A DNA stretch of 64,000 nucleotides from Diphasiastrum complanatum (GCA_029204225.1 CM055098.1:15708858-15772857); one strand, 5' to 3'; positions 1 through 17,266 are shown, numbered from the stretch's first letter. Program-made: numbers and translations. Notes: generated by a model not told the origin, from the sequence alone.

Positions 1-223
1 TTTTGGATCCACACGTGTGAAATATAGTAGCTTGCTGGTTTTGTATGGACAGCAACAGTACATAATCATTTCATTCAAGTTTGATCAAGTTCTATTAGTG
101 TTTGCATCTCAAATTGTGTGTAGATGCTGATTTTTCTACATTGGTGAAATTGGTAGTGTATTTCTCTTTCTAACCAAAGATCATTCAAGTAGATTGGATC
201 TCAAGGATCTGAAATCTTTCACA
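1..223 (+). repeat. 5' LTR of copia element A, cut by the window start
   Basis: These 223 bases match 5301-5523 at equal length with about seven substitutions and no gaps. The segment ends in ATCTTTCACA directly before a primer-binding site, as a copia 5' LTR should. The rest of this LTR lies left of the window, so its target-site duplication cannot be read. Confidence 0.93.
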
Positions 224-235
224 TGGTATCAGAGC
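224..235 (+). other. Primer-binding site of copia element A
   Basis: TGGTATCAGAGC follows the LTR end immediately. This is the usual plant copia primer-binding site, complementary to the 3' part of initiator methionine tRNA. It fixes the element on the plus strand. Confidence 0.93.
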
Positions 236-824
236 TTGTGTTTCAGGTTATGAAGGAGGAAATCAGATCTATCAATGATTTGGTGAAGATATCAAGTCTA
301 GAGCATGCTAGAGAGGATTCTACACCAAAATCGGATTTTTTACTTTTGTAGATTGGATCTTTTGTAGATCAAAACACTAAATAGGTCAATATACTTGTTC
401 AATTCCGTTTTTTGAATTCACATGTTGGATTTGGCCGATTTTTGGATCATTGGTTCAGCCTAAGTGGTGGCTTATAGATTGCATATCAAATTTTCAGCAT
501 TTGCATGTAGATTTGGAATAGTCAATTTTTTGTGATTTTGTCAAAACCCTAATTTTGATTGGATCTCTAGATAATGAGGTTGCTGGACTTCATTTGAGTG
601 TGTTTCAATCTTAGGAAAGTGGCAAAAGTCATTAGATTGAGGATAGATCATAGGTTGATCAAGATTCCATGATTCTATGTGTTGATTTGCTTGGATAAGT
701 GCTAGAAGAGAATTTGTGAGATAGTTTCAAATCTTGGTGATTTCTTTTGAAAGCATTTGTTGTTGTTCAAAGGAGTGCTTTGTGCATTGAAACAGGATGA
801 AAGAGAAGATCAGGTCATTGCTAC
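236..824 (+). other. Untranslated leader of copia element A
   Basis: About 590 bases lie between the primer-binding site and the first gag ATG. I see no long open frame in them. This is a normal place for the packaging leader of a copia element. Confidence 0.7.
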
Positions 825-1725
825 ATGGCAACCTCAATTGGAGTCATGTTGGAAGCCAATGATAGGCTTACCTCAAGTAACTATTCATTATGGAAAGTGA
901 GGATGGAGTCACTTCTTGAGATGAATGATGTTTTGGATATTGTTGTAGGTTTGGAGGAGAGACCAGCAACACAACAAGATCAATTGAGGTATGACAAGAG
1001 GGCCAAGAAGGCTCTACACATGATAAAGATGAATGTTAACAATGAACTTCTCAAGGAAGTTGGTAAGTGCACATCATCTTTGGAAGCTTGGAATTCATTG
1101 AAGAAGCTTTATGAATCCAAGTCTACTTCTAGAGTGTTGACTCTAAGAAGGACAAATCTTTTCTTGTTTGCAAAAGAATGAAGAAAGTCCAAGTACTTTT
1201 GTTTTGAGAATGAAAGCATTGAATGATGAGTTAGCTTGCATAGATGAAAGCATTAAGGAAGGAGAGCTTATTCAAGTGATTCTTAATGGCTTGTTGGATG
1301 CTCATGCTAACATTGGTCAAAGTATTGCTATTCAAAAGACTTTGCCAAGTCTGATGGATCTTCAAGAGATCTTGATCAATGTGGAATATAGGCTTCAAGC
1401 AAGAGGTGGATCTACATCGACACTTCAAGAGGATGCTATGTTCACAAAGGGCAAATTCAAGGGCAAAACCAAAAGCAAGTGGTCTAAAGGGCAAGATCAA
1501 GTTGATGCTTCTTCAAGTGGCAAAAAGAAGGATACATCAAAGCTCAAATGCATCTATTGTGGCATCAAAGGACACTTTGCAAGTGAGTGCTACAAGAAGA
1601 AGAGAGATCAAGGAGACAAGCAAGGTAATCTTACTCTTGATGAGGATGGTTTGGATGTGCAAGATGCAAATGATGATGCTTTTGTGATGTCTTCATGTAT
1701 GCTTGCTAATGATGGAGATCTAGAT
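825..1725 (+). pseudogene. Copia gag (capsid/nucleocapsid), frameshifted
   Basis: Gag forms the virus-like particle that packages the element RNA. Translation from the ATG at 825 gives a typical copia start (NYSLWKVRMESLLEMND) and continues to about 1175. There the frame changes by one step in the run TTTGCAAAAGAATGAAG. The second frame carries the rest, including SPSTFVLRMKALNDEL and a CCHC zinc knuckle at 1549-1590 (CIYCGIKGHFASEC, spacing CX2CX4HX4C), flanked by lysine-rich stretches. The single frameshift means this copy cannot make intact Gag. Codon order and domains are otherwise well kept, which agrees with a fairly recent insertion (LTRs differ by about 3 percent over the part visible). 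Confidence 0.9.
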
Positions 1726-3079
1726 CCTTGGTGGATTGATAGTGGAGCAAGTTCACACATGACCTTTCACAAAGAGTATTTCACTTCTTTGTTGGCATAC
1801 GGAGATGACAAGAGGGTGATCTACACGGCCAATGATGGTGAGTGTGCAATCAAAGGGATTGGCACAATCTATTCTCTCTAATGTTCATTTGGAGGATGTC
1901 TTGTTTATTCCATCTATTACCAATAATTTGCTTAGTGTGAGTCAAATGCTAAGTAAGGGCCTCAAGGTGGAGTTTGATGGAGATGCTTGTTTGATCAAAA
2001 GGAAGGATGTCTTGATTGGAAAAGGTAAAAGGCAAGGGAAGTTGTTCAAACTTTATGCTTGTGTTATTGCTAACCAAGTTGGATGTGTTGCAAGGGAGCA
2101 AATTTCTATTCAAGAGGTTTGGCACAAAAGGATGGGACACCTCAACTTCAAGTAATTGGAGGTAATGGCAAGGAAGAAGGTTGTGATTGGTCTTCCAAGT
2201 TCCTTAAGTAATGACAAGCATGTTTGTGAGTCTTGTGCTTTGTCTAAGTCATATAGACTACCTTATACTAGATCTATTTCTAGATCTACAAAGCCTTTTC
2301 AACTTGTACATTCGGATATTCATGGATTTACTACAATTAGCAATAGTGGAGCTAAGATGTATGTATCATTCATTGATGATTTTAGTAGATTTTGTTGGAT
2401 CTATCTACTAAAGAGCAAGGATGAAGTGTGTGATGTCTTTGTCAAGTTCAAGAATGCAAGGGAGAACCAATTCTCCACAAAGATCAAGTGCTTGAGAGGT
2501 GACAATGGTGGTGAGTACATATTTAACAAGTTCAAGGCCTTTTGTGATGAGCATGGGATCAAGAGGGAGTATACAACATCAAGGACCCCACAACAAAATG
2601 GAGTGGCTGAAAGGAAGAATAGAACTTTATGTGAAAGTGCTAAAGCTATGAGGTTAAGTGCTAATCTTGACAAACCATTTTGGGATCAAGCTTTGTTGTG
2701 TGCCAATTTCTTGTGCAACAGGTGGCCGAGTGCTATTTTGGATGGAAGGACACCTTTTGAGATGCTATTCAAGAGGAGGCCGAGTGTCAACTTCCTAAGA
2801 ACCTTTGGATGCACATGCTATGTCAACATTACTCTTGATGATAGGACCAAGGAGGATCCATCTTCAAGAAGAGGTATTTTTGTTGGATATAGTGAGGTGA
2901 GTAAAGCCTACAAGGTTTACATTCCTTCTACTAACAAAGTGATTGTTGGTAGAGATGTCATTTTTTATGAGGGAAACATTCCAAAGGTGTCTTCAAGCAT
3001 GATTTATGGTAAAGTAGATGGATCTAACATTCTTGATGTTGATGAGAAGGATCCTACTTTGGATGGTGGTGATGAATGA
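1726..3079 (+). pseudogene. Copia protease and integrase, with a frameshift and a stop
   Basis: The protease active-site motif WWIDSGASSHMT lies at about 1732-1767. The frame shifts between about 1850 and 1880; the next frame gives SNVHLEDVLFIPSITNNLLS, normal for this region. The integrase zinc-binding part (HKRMGHLN ... CESCALSK) is broken by an in-frame TAA at 2153-2155. The catalytic core follows: HSDIHG near 2310, RGDNGGEY near 2500, and the glutamate in GVAERKNRT near 2610, so the DDE triad is present. The domain order protease, integrase, then RT remnant is that of Ty1/copia. The reading frame ends at 3079 with another shift. Confidence 0.92.
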
Positions 3080-4306
3080 TCAAAAGGGTAAGAAAGTAGT
3101 TTATGGAAATTATGTTGCTTTCCTAACCTCTTTGGATGAGCCTACAAGTGTAGATCAAGCAAGGAAAGAAGAGGAGTGGATCCAACCAATGGATCTTGAG
3201 TATCGATCTCTTATGAAGAGTGGAACATCTTTTGGAAGATCTTCTTGTGTACATTGTGCTATGCAAGTGGATGGATGTTATCTTGCTGTAAAATCAAGTA
3301 ATGGATCTGGAAAACAAATTTTGTTCAATGACTTTGATGGTCAAGTTGAAGATCAAGAGGTTGATCTCAAAGCGCTTCAACTAGTCAAAAGGGAAGTTCG
3401 CAATTTGGAGCTAGTCAAGAGCATCAAAGGAGAGGTAATTGGCAAAGGTGTTATGTATCTATTTTTGCAGCATATTGAAGACTCAAGTAAGGTCACAGGA
3501 GCAGCAAGGAAGTGTTGTTCAAGTTTACTTTACTTGTTCTATCTCATGTTTGAGCAATTTCATGTGGATGTGTGCAAATTGTCAAGATATGGTAAAACTA
3601 GCTACATTGGTGAGCATTGTGTTGATGTTGGATTTGTACTAGCATTCTTGGCTGATTTTGCTGATGGAAATGAAGCTATTGGAGGTTCATTATGTCACTC
3701 ATCCATGGCTAAGTTCTCAAGTGTTGAGCTACTTGGTGCCAATACTTGGAGATTGTCAATTTTTGGTGAATTCATGGCCATTTTCTTGTGTCAAGTAGAT
3801 CTTGAAGATGGACTAGTGCAAACTACTTGGTTTATGGAGTCATGTGGTGCTGGATTTGCATCTTTAATGTACTCACCTACTCATGGATTTCCAAGGTTTG
3901 ATGGTTTCTTGTGGCAAGATGAAGATGGAGGCTCATTCATGAGTATCATGGTGGATACAAGGCAATAAAGGACAAAGGAGGAGGAGACATGCCAACAAAA
4001 GTTGATCACTCACATTTATTGTTTGTTTGCTGTATTTTTCCAGAGAGTTCAGAGTTGGAAGCATGGTGAAATCATTTCATTTACATTCTATTTGATTCTT
4101 CATGTTCTAGTCACATTTTTACATGTAAAATTGATGTAAGAAATAGTGAAGCATCCCAAGTGGACACTATTCTCTATATCAATTATGGTTGTTTCTATTT
4201 TGAGCATTACATGATCATTGAAAGGAGATCTATTCTTAGGAAGAAGATCATTCTTATGATCGATCAAAGTTCTATTGACAAAAACTATGCTAGGAGCATT
4301 GGAAGC
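3080..4306 (+). pseudogene. RT stub followed by about 1 kb of non-RT sequence
   Basis: The first part, about 3099-3231, reads as the linker and very start of copia reverse transcriptase (EEEWIQPMDLEYRSLMKSGT). After that all resemblance to RT stops. No palm motif (YVDD type) appears in any plus-strand frame before the RNase H at about 4307. The replacing segment is open in one frame until a stop at 3966-3968, but the translation is not a protein family I recognise. A purine-rich run at 3966-3984 looks like a polypurine tract, which could mean that the tail of another element was joined in. I infer internal recombination or template switching during reverse transcription. The element is non-autonomous. 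Confidence 0.75.
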
Positions 4307-4860
4307 TAGGAAAGCGAGTTTTGAGGTACATCATTGGAACTTGAGATTTTGGCATATTGTATGAGGGAACATCACCTAATCTTTTTTGTATTTTCAGATT
4401 TGGACTATGCTGGAGATGTAATGGATAGGAAATCCATTAGTTCTTATTGTATTTTCATAGGTGATGGAGCTATATCATGGATGTCAAAGAAACAAGCCAC
4501 TATCTCATTGTCATCTAGTGAGGCCGAGTACAAAGCTCTTACACATTGCACAAAGGAGATGGTATGGATCAAGAGGATGATCAAGGATCTTAACTTGCTG
4601 GATTTTTCAGAGAGCCCAATCATCTTTTGTGAATCATCAGCCCAAAGAATGGCATCCAATCCTATCTTTCATGCTAGGAGCAAGCATATTGAGATACAAT
4701 ATCATTTTGTGAGGGAGGAGTCATTGCAAAGGAGGTGGAGCTTCAACATGTGTCTTCAAGGGAATGTGTAGCTGATTTCTTCACCAAAGCATTGGGAAAA
4801 GACTTGTTCATGAAGCATAGGACTTCACTTGGAGTATTATCAAAATCTATGCTAAAACTA
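4307..4860 (+). pseudogene. Copia RNase H domain, degenerate
   Basis: RNase H removes the RNA strand during reverse transcription. The segment begins with KRVLRYIIGT, the conserved RT/RNase H junction, followed by a TGA. A frame change then leads to SDLDYAGD, ISLSSSEAEYKAL and FHARSKHIEIQYHFVRE, the usual copia motifs with the expected acidic residues. Near 4770-4809 another frame gives ADFFTKALGKDLF, the normal end of pol. Several frame changes show it is dead. Its position just before the polypurine tract is as expected. Confidence 0.9.
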
Positions 4861-4873
4861 GTTGAAGAGGGAG
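4861..4873 (+). other. Polypurine tract of copia element A
   Basis: GTTGAAGAGGGAG lies directly upstream of the 3' LTR, where plus-strand DNA synthesis is primed. Confidence 0.8.
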
Positions 4874-5523
4874 TGTGAAAGATTCAACTAGTTTCATCAC
4901 ATTTTGCAATATTTCCATATTTGGCATATTGAGGCCAAAACTTGTTTTAGACTTAGAGGTTGACTTTTCAAAGTTCATTAGTCTAAACTTCATTTGAATA
5001 AACACGTTTTGAAAGTGTGGGAAAGATAGAATGCGAGTTTGAGTAGATTCAATTTGAATAAGTTGGGTACATTGAATCTAGACCCAAAATTGGTAGGGTT
5101 AGCATTTTGGTGGGAAAGCCAAGTGGCCAAATAGGGTTTGGACCTGCTATAAAAGGATGTAACTCGTGGAGAGAGTCATCTTCTCTCTTCTCTATCTCAT
5201 TTCATGCTTATACATGGTTCTCTTGGGTTCTACTATCCATTGGTGCACTATCTTGGTGATTGCTTGCAATTCTATGTGTAGAATGATCTATATTTGTTAT
5301 TTTTGGATCCACACGTGTGAAATACAGTAGCTTGCTGGTTTTGTACGGACAACAACTAAACATAATCATTTCATTCAAGTTTGATCAAGTTCTATTAGTG
5401 TTTGCATCTCAAATTGTGTGTAGATGCTGATTTTTCTACATTGGTGAAATTGGTAGTGTATTTCTCTTTCTAACCAAAGATCATTCAAGTAGATTGGATC
5501 TTAAGGATCTGAAATCTTTCACA
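4874..5523 (+). repeat. 3' LTR of copia element A, complete
   Basis: This 650-bp LTR starts TGTGAAAGAT and ends ATCTTTCACA, an inverted repeat of the start, with TG...CA ends. A TATA-like CTATAAAAGG lies near 5149-5158, which suits an LTR promoter. Its last 223 bases match the partial LTR at the window start. Confidence 0.95.
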
Positions 5524-6420
5524 CTTCGCGTCTGCATCTCACGCATGTTTTCTTGTCGCCATTCTGATGTTTAAGCTTTCCTTTGTTCTTCCAACCGCCT
5601 TTGTTGGCTCCCTCTGCTTGCTGGCCTCCTTCGGTTTGACTCCCTCTTAGGCTTGAAATGTTTCTTTGATTTCTCCTTGTCGTCGTAAAGAGCTTGATTA
5701 GAAAGGTCCTTGTGATCAAGGTACTCACGAGCTTCGACTTCTTCTCGAATCTCGATCAAAGCCTTTTCGAGTGTAATAGCTGGATCCTTTGGTAGCAATG
5801 TTCGGGTTGTCTGGAAGGATCTTGGTAAAGCTCTTAACAGATAGGTGAGCAGCTTCTCTGCTGACACTGCATTCTTTGTTTCGGCATTGTGTAATAAAAG
5901 AAACTGGTCCTTCATCTTTTTGATAAAGTAGGTAAGGTCTTTGCCATCCCATCGTAGATTTGTTAGTTGATCTTCGAGAAGCATTATCTGGTTGTGTGAT
6001 TCTGTCTGAAATTTGGTAAGCAATGTATCCCACATCTCTCTTGCATTAGAGAGTGTCACGAGGTCAAGCATCTGGCTGTCCTCGATGGATGATGACAATA
6101 CGTCTACTGCCTTGTCGTTCGTCTCTCTCCATTTGCGTAGCTCTTTGCCTATAGTTGTAGGCATCTCTTTGGTGCCGTCTACCCAGGGCCATAGCCCTTC
6201 TCCCTTCAATATGAGAGAGGTCTTTATCTTTCATGCTAGGAAGTTTGACCCGGTTGAGTTGAGGATTGTGTAGATCTTTGATTGTATACTGCTTATTGAT
6301 GCCATTGTTATAGATTGTGTTCTTCAGCTGTTCTTTCTGGTTTCTTGTTCTGAATGCTTGTCTCTTAGATCTAATAGCTCTTTAGCTATATTAGGTCTCG
6401 GATATGAGTTTGTCGTGGTG
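5524..6420 (-). pseudogene. Gag of a second copia (B), minus strand, cut by element A
   Basis: On the minus strand, 6209-5571 encodes a clear copia Gag: EGEGLWPWVDGTKEMPT, then AREMWDTLLTKFQTES, LLRALPRSFQTT and a basic tail. A frame change near 5620 leads to a frame ending in KTCVRCRRE, the first half of a CCHC zinc knuckle. Just there the 3' LTR of element A begins, so the knuckle is split by the insertion. Upstream, between 6240 and 6209, another frame change separates the first Gag residues (VKLPSM) from the rest. The other part of this element would lie left of the window. Confidence 0.88.
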
Positions 6421-6432
6421 GCTCTAATACCA
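6421..6432 (-). other. Primer-binding site of copia B
   Basis: The plus strand reads GCTCTAATACCA, so the minus strand reads TGGTATTAGAGC, a one-base variant of the copia primer-binding site. It lies between the minus-strand Gag and the proposed LTR. Confidence 0.8.
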
Positions 6433-6433
6433 C

Positions 6434-7076
6434 TGATGATAGAAACAAATTCGCGAATAAATTCGGATGGAGTTCGGATATGATTGTTGGTCACTACCTG
6501 CCATATCATTCCTACAATCCTCCAGAATGTAGACAAACATGCTGACCTACATTTATAGTTAATTCATCATTCAACAAGATTGAACCTATGTGCGAAATAG
6601 ATAAAACAAGCAAATCAGATACACAAACAATAAGTAGACAATAATCAATCGAGATCAGACAATTTAGAATGATATGTGCATAACGGCTACAACATCATCT
6701 ATTGATCAGCTACAACATCATCTATCAATTGGCTACAACATCATCTATTGATCCTCTTGGTTTTAAGCATTGTGTGACAGACCCACACAGCGCATTGGCA
6801 TGAGAGAAGTGGTGTTCTCTCACAAACAATGTCTCGCTTACTAGCGGACTTCTTGGATCTCTGTAGATCCTGCTTACAATATCTTCGCACACTGGCGGAC
6901 TTCTCTGTTCTGTATTTTTGTCTATGTATCTGTGTATATTTTGGTGCATCTGGCAGTTGCATATATTCAGAGTAATATCTTGATTAGATAGATTAAACAA
7001 TCTAAGACTAATCATAGATTACAAGAGTGGCAGATTAGGCACGTCCTAACGCTCTTCTACTGACGTCATCATATCA
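6434..7076 (-). repeat. Probable 5' LTR of copia B
   Basis: The LTR end next to the primer-binding site is plus-strand TGATGATAG at 6434. The far end is proposed at CATCATATCA (7067-7076), which would give TG...CA ends and about 643 bp. The inner edge is well supported; the outer edge is a guess because the partner LTR is not in the window. Confidence 0.5.
6685..6753. repeat. Three tandem copies of a 23-bp unit
   Basis: GGCTACAACATCATCTATTG and close variants begin at 6685, 6708 and 6731. The array lies inside the proposed LTR of copia B. Confidence 0.85.
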
Positions 7077-9578
<2,502 letters not shown>

Positions 9579-9694
9579 CATTTCCATCCTTTCACCCAAC
9601 GGGGTTGGCTCAGTTGGTTGGCTTGGCATCCAAAGTTTCTTTGGTCCCAGGTTCGAGCCTCCCCTTGGAAACCAAGAAGCATTTCCATCCTTTC
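9579..9694 (+). mobile_element. Minimal tRNA-derived SINE with 15-bp target-site duplication
   Basis: The body, 9594-9679, is 86 bp. It carries an RNA polymerase III A box, TGGCTCAGTTGG (9605-9616), and a B box, GGTTCGAGCC (9650-9659), at tRNA-like spacing. It is flanked by two perfect copies of CATTTCCATCCTTTC at 9579-9593 and 9680-9694. A direct repeat that exact is the mark of LINE-style target-primed insertion. The tail before the right duplication is only a short A-rich piece (GAAACCAAGAAG), so the copy is little more than the tRNA-like head. It could be a retroposed tRNA pseudogene or a 5'-head-only SINE. I did not try to fold it as a working tRNA; it lacks an obvious acceptor stem pair. 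Confidence 0.75.
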
Positions 9695-11298
9695 TTGTGG
9701 CTTTTACACCCTTGAGATGATGTTGTAAAGTAATGGAATAGATCAAAAAGGTGAACATGTAAAGTAATGGTGCCATTAATGTCATGGAATGGATCCGGCC
9801 CGACGCATTCCATACTACATATTCTAGATTCCCATTACCACAACTTGGTATAGCTTGGCTTTCATTTTAGTTCCATGCCATCTTGTGTCCATGCAGACCT
9901 TGGTTTCGAGTCCTTGGTTTAAAGTAGCTTTGGATGAATATCCTTGGTTTAAATACGAGACGAGTTCTCATATTGAAATCAGTTGATTTCATAATACTAC
10001 AATAATTTAGATTTGTTGATTCCAAATAACGATTAGTATGAACATGGCATATAAGTTGCAAATTGGTATAGATTGGACTAGTATCACAACGGAAAATACT
10101 CGTCGATCCTCAACTCCGGATATTAATATTATACTGGCACCTCAAGTTTGGCAAAGATTAAGCTAAAAACGGAGTGCCCAGTAGAAAAAGAAAATCTCAA
10201 AAAAAAATTGGAAACGTTTGGAGATTAATATAACTTCGTTTTGGCCTAACTTGATTTCAACAAATTTTGAGGCATTAGAATTTCAAATCTTGTTTGGATT
10301 TATGAATTAGGTTGCCAAGCATTTGAGAAGACAAATTGTCTAATGCTCAAAAGAGAAATCTACCTCTAGTACTCATAAGAGAAATCTACAAGCTATATTT
10401 ATTAACCCTCTTAACCGGGGCAACATGGGAGGTGGAAGATAAATTCGGTGTGAATTTTCATGAGACAAGTTGATGTGGACTTCTATGAGACTAGATTATA
10501 ACTTCAATGAGATAATTTTGATTTGTGCAGTGTATTTATCTTTATCAAAACTTTTATAGTGAGAGACATGTAGAAATGGTTTGGAAAACTTAGAATATAT
10601 GATGTCATCAAGTATACACGCAATAGTAGGATCTTCATTTCCACAAGTAGCATTTATATCCAGTCCACGAACAGATTGAGATTCAAGCATGGCTTCATTT
10701 CCACTAGTAATATTCTTACTACCAATTCAACTACGCATATTTAGCTTGACTCCGCTAAGGGACAATATCAAATACTTTTGACATTGAGTGAGTCAAAGTC
10801 ATTCCCCAAGACACCTGAAGTGCTAATAATACCTGATATTGAGCTAAATTACAAGAAAATCCATTTTCCAAGAGTGAAAAACCTTTTGAGATTGAGCCAC
10901 ACAAAGTCACATGTATAATTTCATTCCCCGAGAATCAAAACATTTTTGACATTGTATTATGCAAAGGTCAAGAAAAGCTTTCTAAAAAGTAAAAGTGGAA
11001 GTTCTAGTTCTTTCCTTTAAACTTCACTTTGCAACACACAAAAGGCACATAGTAGAGCAAGCTCTAAGTAAGCATAAGATCTCCATAAATGCTTATAATG
11101 TAATAATTTGGCTCTAGCATGAATTTTTACCCTTTTTTGGGGCTAAATTCGATAATCTAATCTCCCCATTTTTATTTGCTGGCTATTTAAATTTGGTACA
11201 CCTTCCCATTTATGATTTGCTACCCATTTCAATTTGTTGTCCAATTACTATTAATTTCAATGTAGAGCATAATGACCTAGGTCAAAATAGTGCTACTT

Positions 11299-11300
<2 letters not shown>
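9695..11300. other. Non-coding AT-rich stretch
   Basis: No gene, RNA or element boundary is recognised here. Short open frames look random. Confidence 0.55.

Positions 11301-11387
<87 letters not shown>
11301..11387. repeat. (GA)43 microsatellite
   Basis: This is an 87-base run of perfect GA repeats. Apparent ORFs of Arg-Glu or Ser-Leu repeats across it are artefacts. Confidence 0.98.
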
Positions 11388-12797
<1,410 letters not shown>

Positions 12798-12807
12798 TTT
12801 ATATAAA
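12798..12807 (+). promoter_or_regulatory. TATA box of the peroxidase gene
   Basis: TTTATATAAA lies about 255 bases upstream of the start codon. Transcription would begin near 12830, giving a leader of roughly 230 nt that is partly pyrimidine-rich (TCTTTCCTTTTGCTTCTTAG). No competing TATA box of this quality lies closer to the ATG. Confidence 0.55.
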
Positions 12808-13060
12808 TTGGCAATGTCATGGAGCTTAGACCACCAGCACAACTATACATGCAGCTGCTTCTGATCTGCAGTACTAGCTCTAGTCTTCATTAATTTCTGC
12901 CTTTTTCGATTTTGTTGGGCTCAGCTCTTTCCTTTTGCTTCTTAGCTCTTACAGCGATTCCTGCTCTTCCCTGGCCTGTTTCTGTGTCCATGCAAGTTTG
13001 TGGGTAGCTGCATTTATTGAGATTGAGTAGATATAAATTGGGTGCTGCGTGAAAGGAGGC

Positions 13061-14891
<1,831 letters not shown>

Positions 14892-15097
14892 CACCTCCAA
14901 CTCAAGTGCATATTGCTACAGTACTACCTGGTTTAGGCAACAGAAATACTGTAGACTGATACCTACATCTCTGGAGACCAGAAATAATCTCTCTAGTATT
15001 GAGGATCAGTATTGAATTGTTATTTTTTAAGAATTCAAAATTCCAAACTGTTCTGCAGCTATCATGCATGATCATAACAAGCTATATTTGAATAATC

Positions 15098-15103
<6 letters not shown>
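14892..15103 (+). other. 3' flank of the peroxidase gene
   Basis: This is the likely 3' untranslated region. TTGAATAATCTC is AT-rich, but no strong AATAAA signal was seen. Confidence 0.4.

Positions 15104-15145
<42 letters not shown>
15104..15145. repeat. (CT)21 microsatellite
   Basis: This is a perfect CT run of about 42 bases, one of the few places in the window where the plus strand carries CT rather than GA. Confidence 0.95.
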
Positions 15146-15147
<2 letters not shown>

Positions 15148-15168
15148 GTCCTCCAAACCAGTCTTCAT

Positions 15169-15330
15169 ACTCTTGAGCTCTTGATTTCTCCATATTCTAG
15201 GATCATTGTTCTTCCTCCATGAGACTCTTGAGCTGATCTTGATTTCTCAATATTTTTGGATCATTATTCTTCCTACATGAGACTCTTGGGCTCTTGATTT
15301 CTCCATATTTTTGGATCATTATCCTTCCTG
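15169..15330. repeat. Three tandem copies of a 55-58-bp unit
   Basis: Units begin with ACTCTTGAGCT or ACTCTTGGGCT at 15169, 15224 and 15282. Each contains GATTTCTCCATAT, GGATCATT and TTCTTCCT. The array is non-coding. Confidence 0.85.
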
Positions 15331-17266
15331 ATTGATGGAAGACTTGTGTATCACATATGATATTTACTGATTGTTAGAAGACTTGTACATCACAAGCTAT
15401 CACATGAAATACTTCAAGATGCTCTCTTTTGACTTAACTTGGAATATTTCATTATGATCTGCAGAAGTCAAGATAATGTAAAATTTGTGTCTTTTTAATT
15501 GCAACTTATGGTTTTGTGACCATTTTTGTGGAAGGTTATGGGTCCAAATTAGTTCCCATGATGTGTAGCAAGCTAAATTTTGAGAATTGTTATTTCTTCC
15601 TCGGCTTGCATGGCCTTTTTTCTTTGGACTTTTGTGACTATGGCGACGTTCCTAACCTGTTTTTGTGACAAGTTTGCAACAATTCCGACCTACTTTACCT
15701 ATTTTGCAAGTTGTGTAACTTTTGTTTTGGGAGTTGCGGGATTGTATTTTTGTGACTTGCATGACTTGTAAACGAGTTTGATTTTTTGCGACTCTTATGA
15801 CCTCAAGGACTTTTGCTCTTCGAGCTCAATGACTTTTGTCACTTTAACTATAGCACAAATTGTGTCGTCGGATTATGGATCTTGAAAGATCAATGGTGCA
15901 CAATCACCAAATTACTATATCCAACAGTAATAAATAGCCAAAAGAATCTATTATGTCAATTAATGACTGTGGTCGAGGACCGCCGGTCCTAAAATAATCA
16001 GCGAAAGTTCCATGGCTTGCATCTACCACCGCTCGACAAATTATTTCTAGGACCAATCCTCCCCATGGACATTTCCTAGTACATTATTGTAGCTTGTAGC
16101 AGGCCACTTTCACTCTTACCATATATACTATAATATGTACAATTTATATCCACATATTGGGTCTTGACAAAAATTTGGAGCATTAGGCTTTGAGGAATCT
16201 ATGCTAGGACTTGAGGCTAATGAAATGCAACAACTACCCCAAAGTGTTACATCCCCGTCATGTATACAGGATTCAACATAATCCCAGACTTGGATACAAA
16301 TTGCACAATAATTGCATTCAAAAATAAAATATTAAAGTTTACGAAACACATCAATATCTCAAGTTATATATTATTATATTTGGTTGTATAACAAGATCAT
16401 CTAGAACTCTAGCCTCATAAATCACATCCTCATGTGTTGATTCGATCAGCTAGTATTGATGACCAATTGTCTCATATATTATTATTGTTTAAATTCACAA
16501 ATTTATTTCCCATAACTACTCTAGTGTCACATTCCATAATTGACTAGTTAGTATTCATTATTTGGGATTTAATATTCATGAACTTATAACAAAAACATTA
16601 TAAATTCACTTTTTCACACTCCCAATCATGGATGTAGTCATGTTTACACAATTATGTTCACAATTTCATAATTTGAATCTTGTATTTTTATGATTTTACA
16701 TTTTCTAATTTCATGTATTCATAACTCACAATATTTCATATCATGATTATGGTCATGATTTCACATTCATCATTTGCAAGCACTTGTTAAAGAGCCAAGC
16801 TTTCAAGATAATTGAGATGCTAACTTGGGTCTAAAAACTGCTCACCAAAAATCATTTTGCAAGTACCCAAAGGTACATTAAGATTGAAAAGAAAGCATTC
16901 CAAATATGTTCACACTATGGGATGTGTGTAAAAAAGTAAAATGGGCTGAATCAAAAATTTAGTGATATGATTGAACTAGAAAACATAAATTTGTGATGAG
17001 CTGACAACATGTTTATGTCAGAATAGAAACAATGAGTCAACCATAGTTAGAAGATTATATATTATCTTATAACATCTCAATGTAGACATTGATAAATAAA
17101 TTTAATGAAGGTTATGACTATAGTTTGAAGCATTTCTTTTATGTGCAAACTAGAATTTGAGCATGTAATGGTTAAGGCAAAATTTTGAAGTAGCCCAAAA
17201 TTAAACGAAGGCTATGTAATAAGCTAGAGTTCAAGTATTGTGGTAATTGGGACCTCCCAACAAGGT
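15331..17266. other. AT-rich non-coding stretch
   Basis: No gene or intact element is seen. The sequence is strongly AT-rich with short random frames, and is probably old LTR-element sequence. Confidence 0.55.

Noticed and set aside
3018-3968. 316-residue open frame as a stand-alone gene
   Set aside because: Its first part is the copia RT linker in frame with pol and the rest has no recognised domain. I treat it as part of the defective element, though its openness is reported as a finding.
13049-13060. GTG at 13049 as an earlier peroxidase start
   Set aside because: Plant nuclear genes start at ATG. The ATG at 13061 gives a proper signal peptide.
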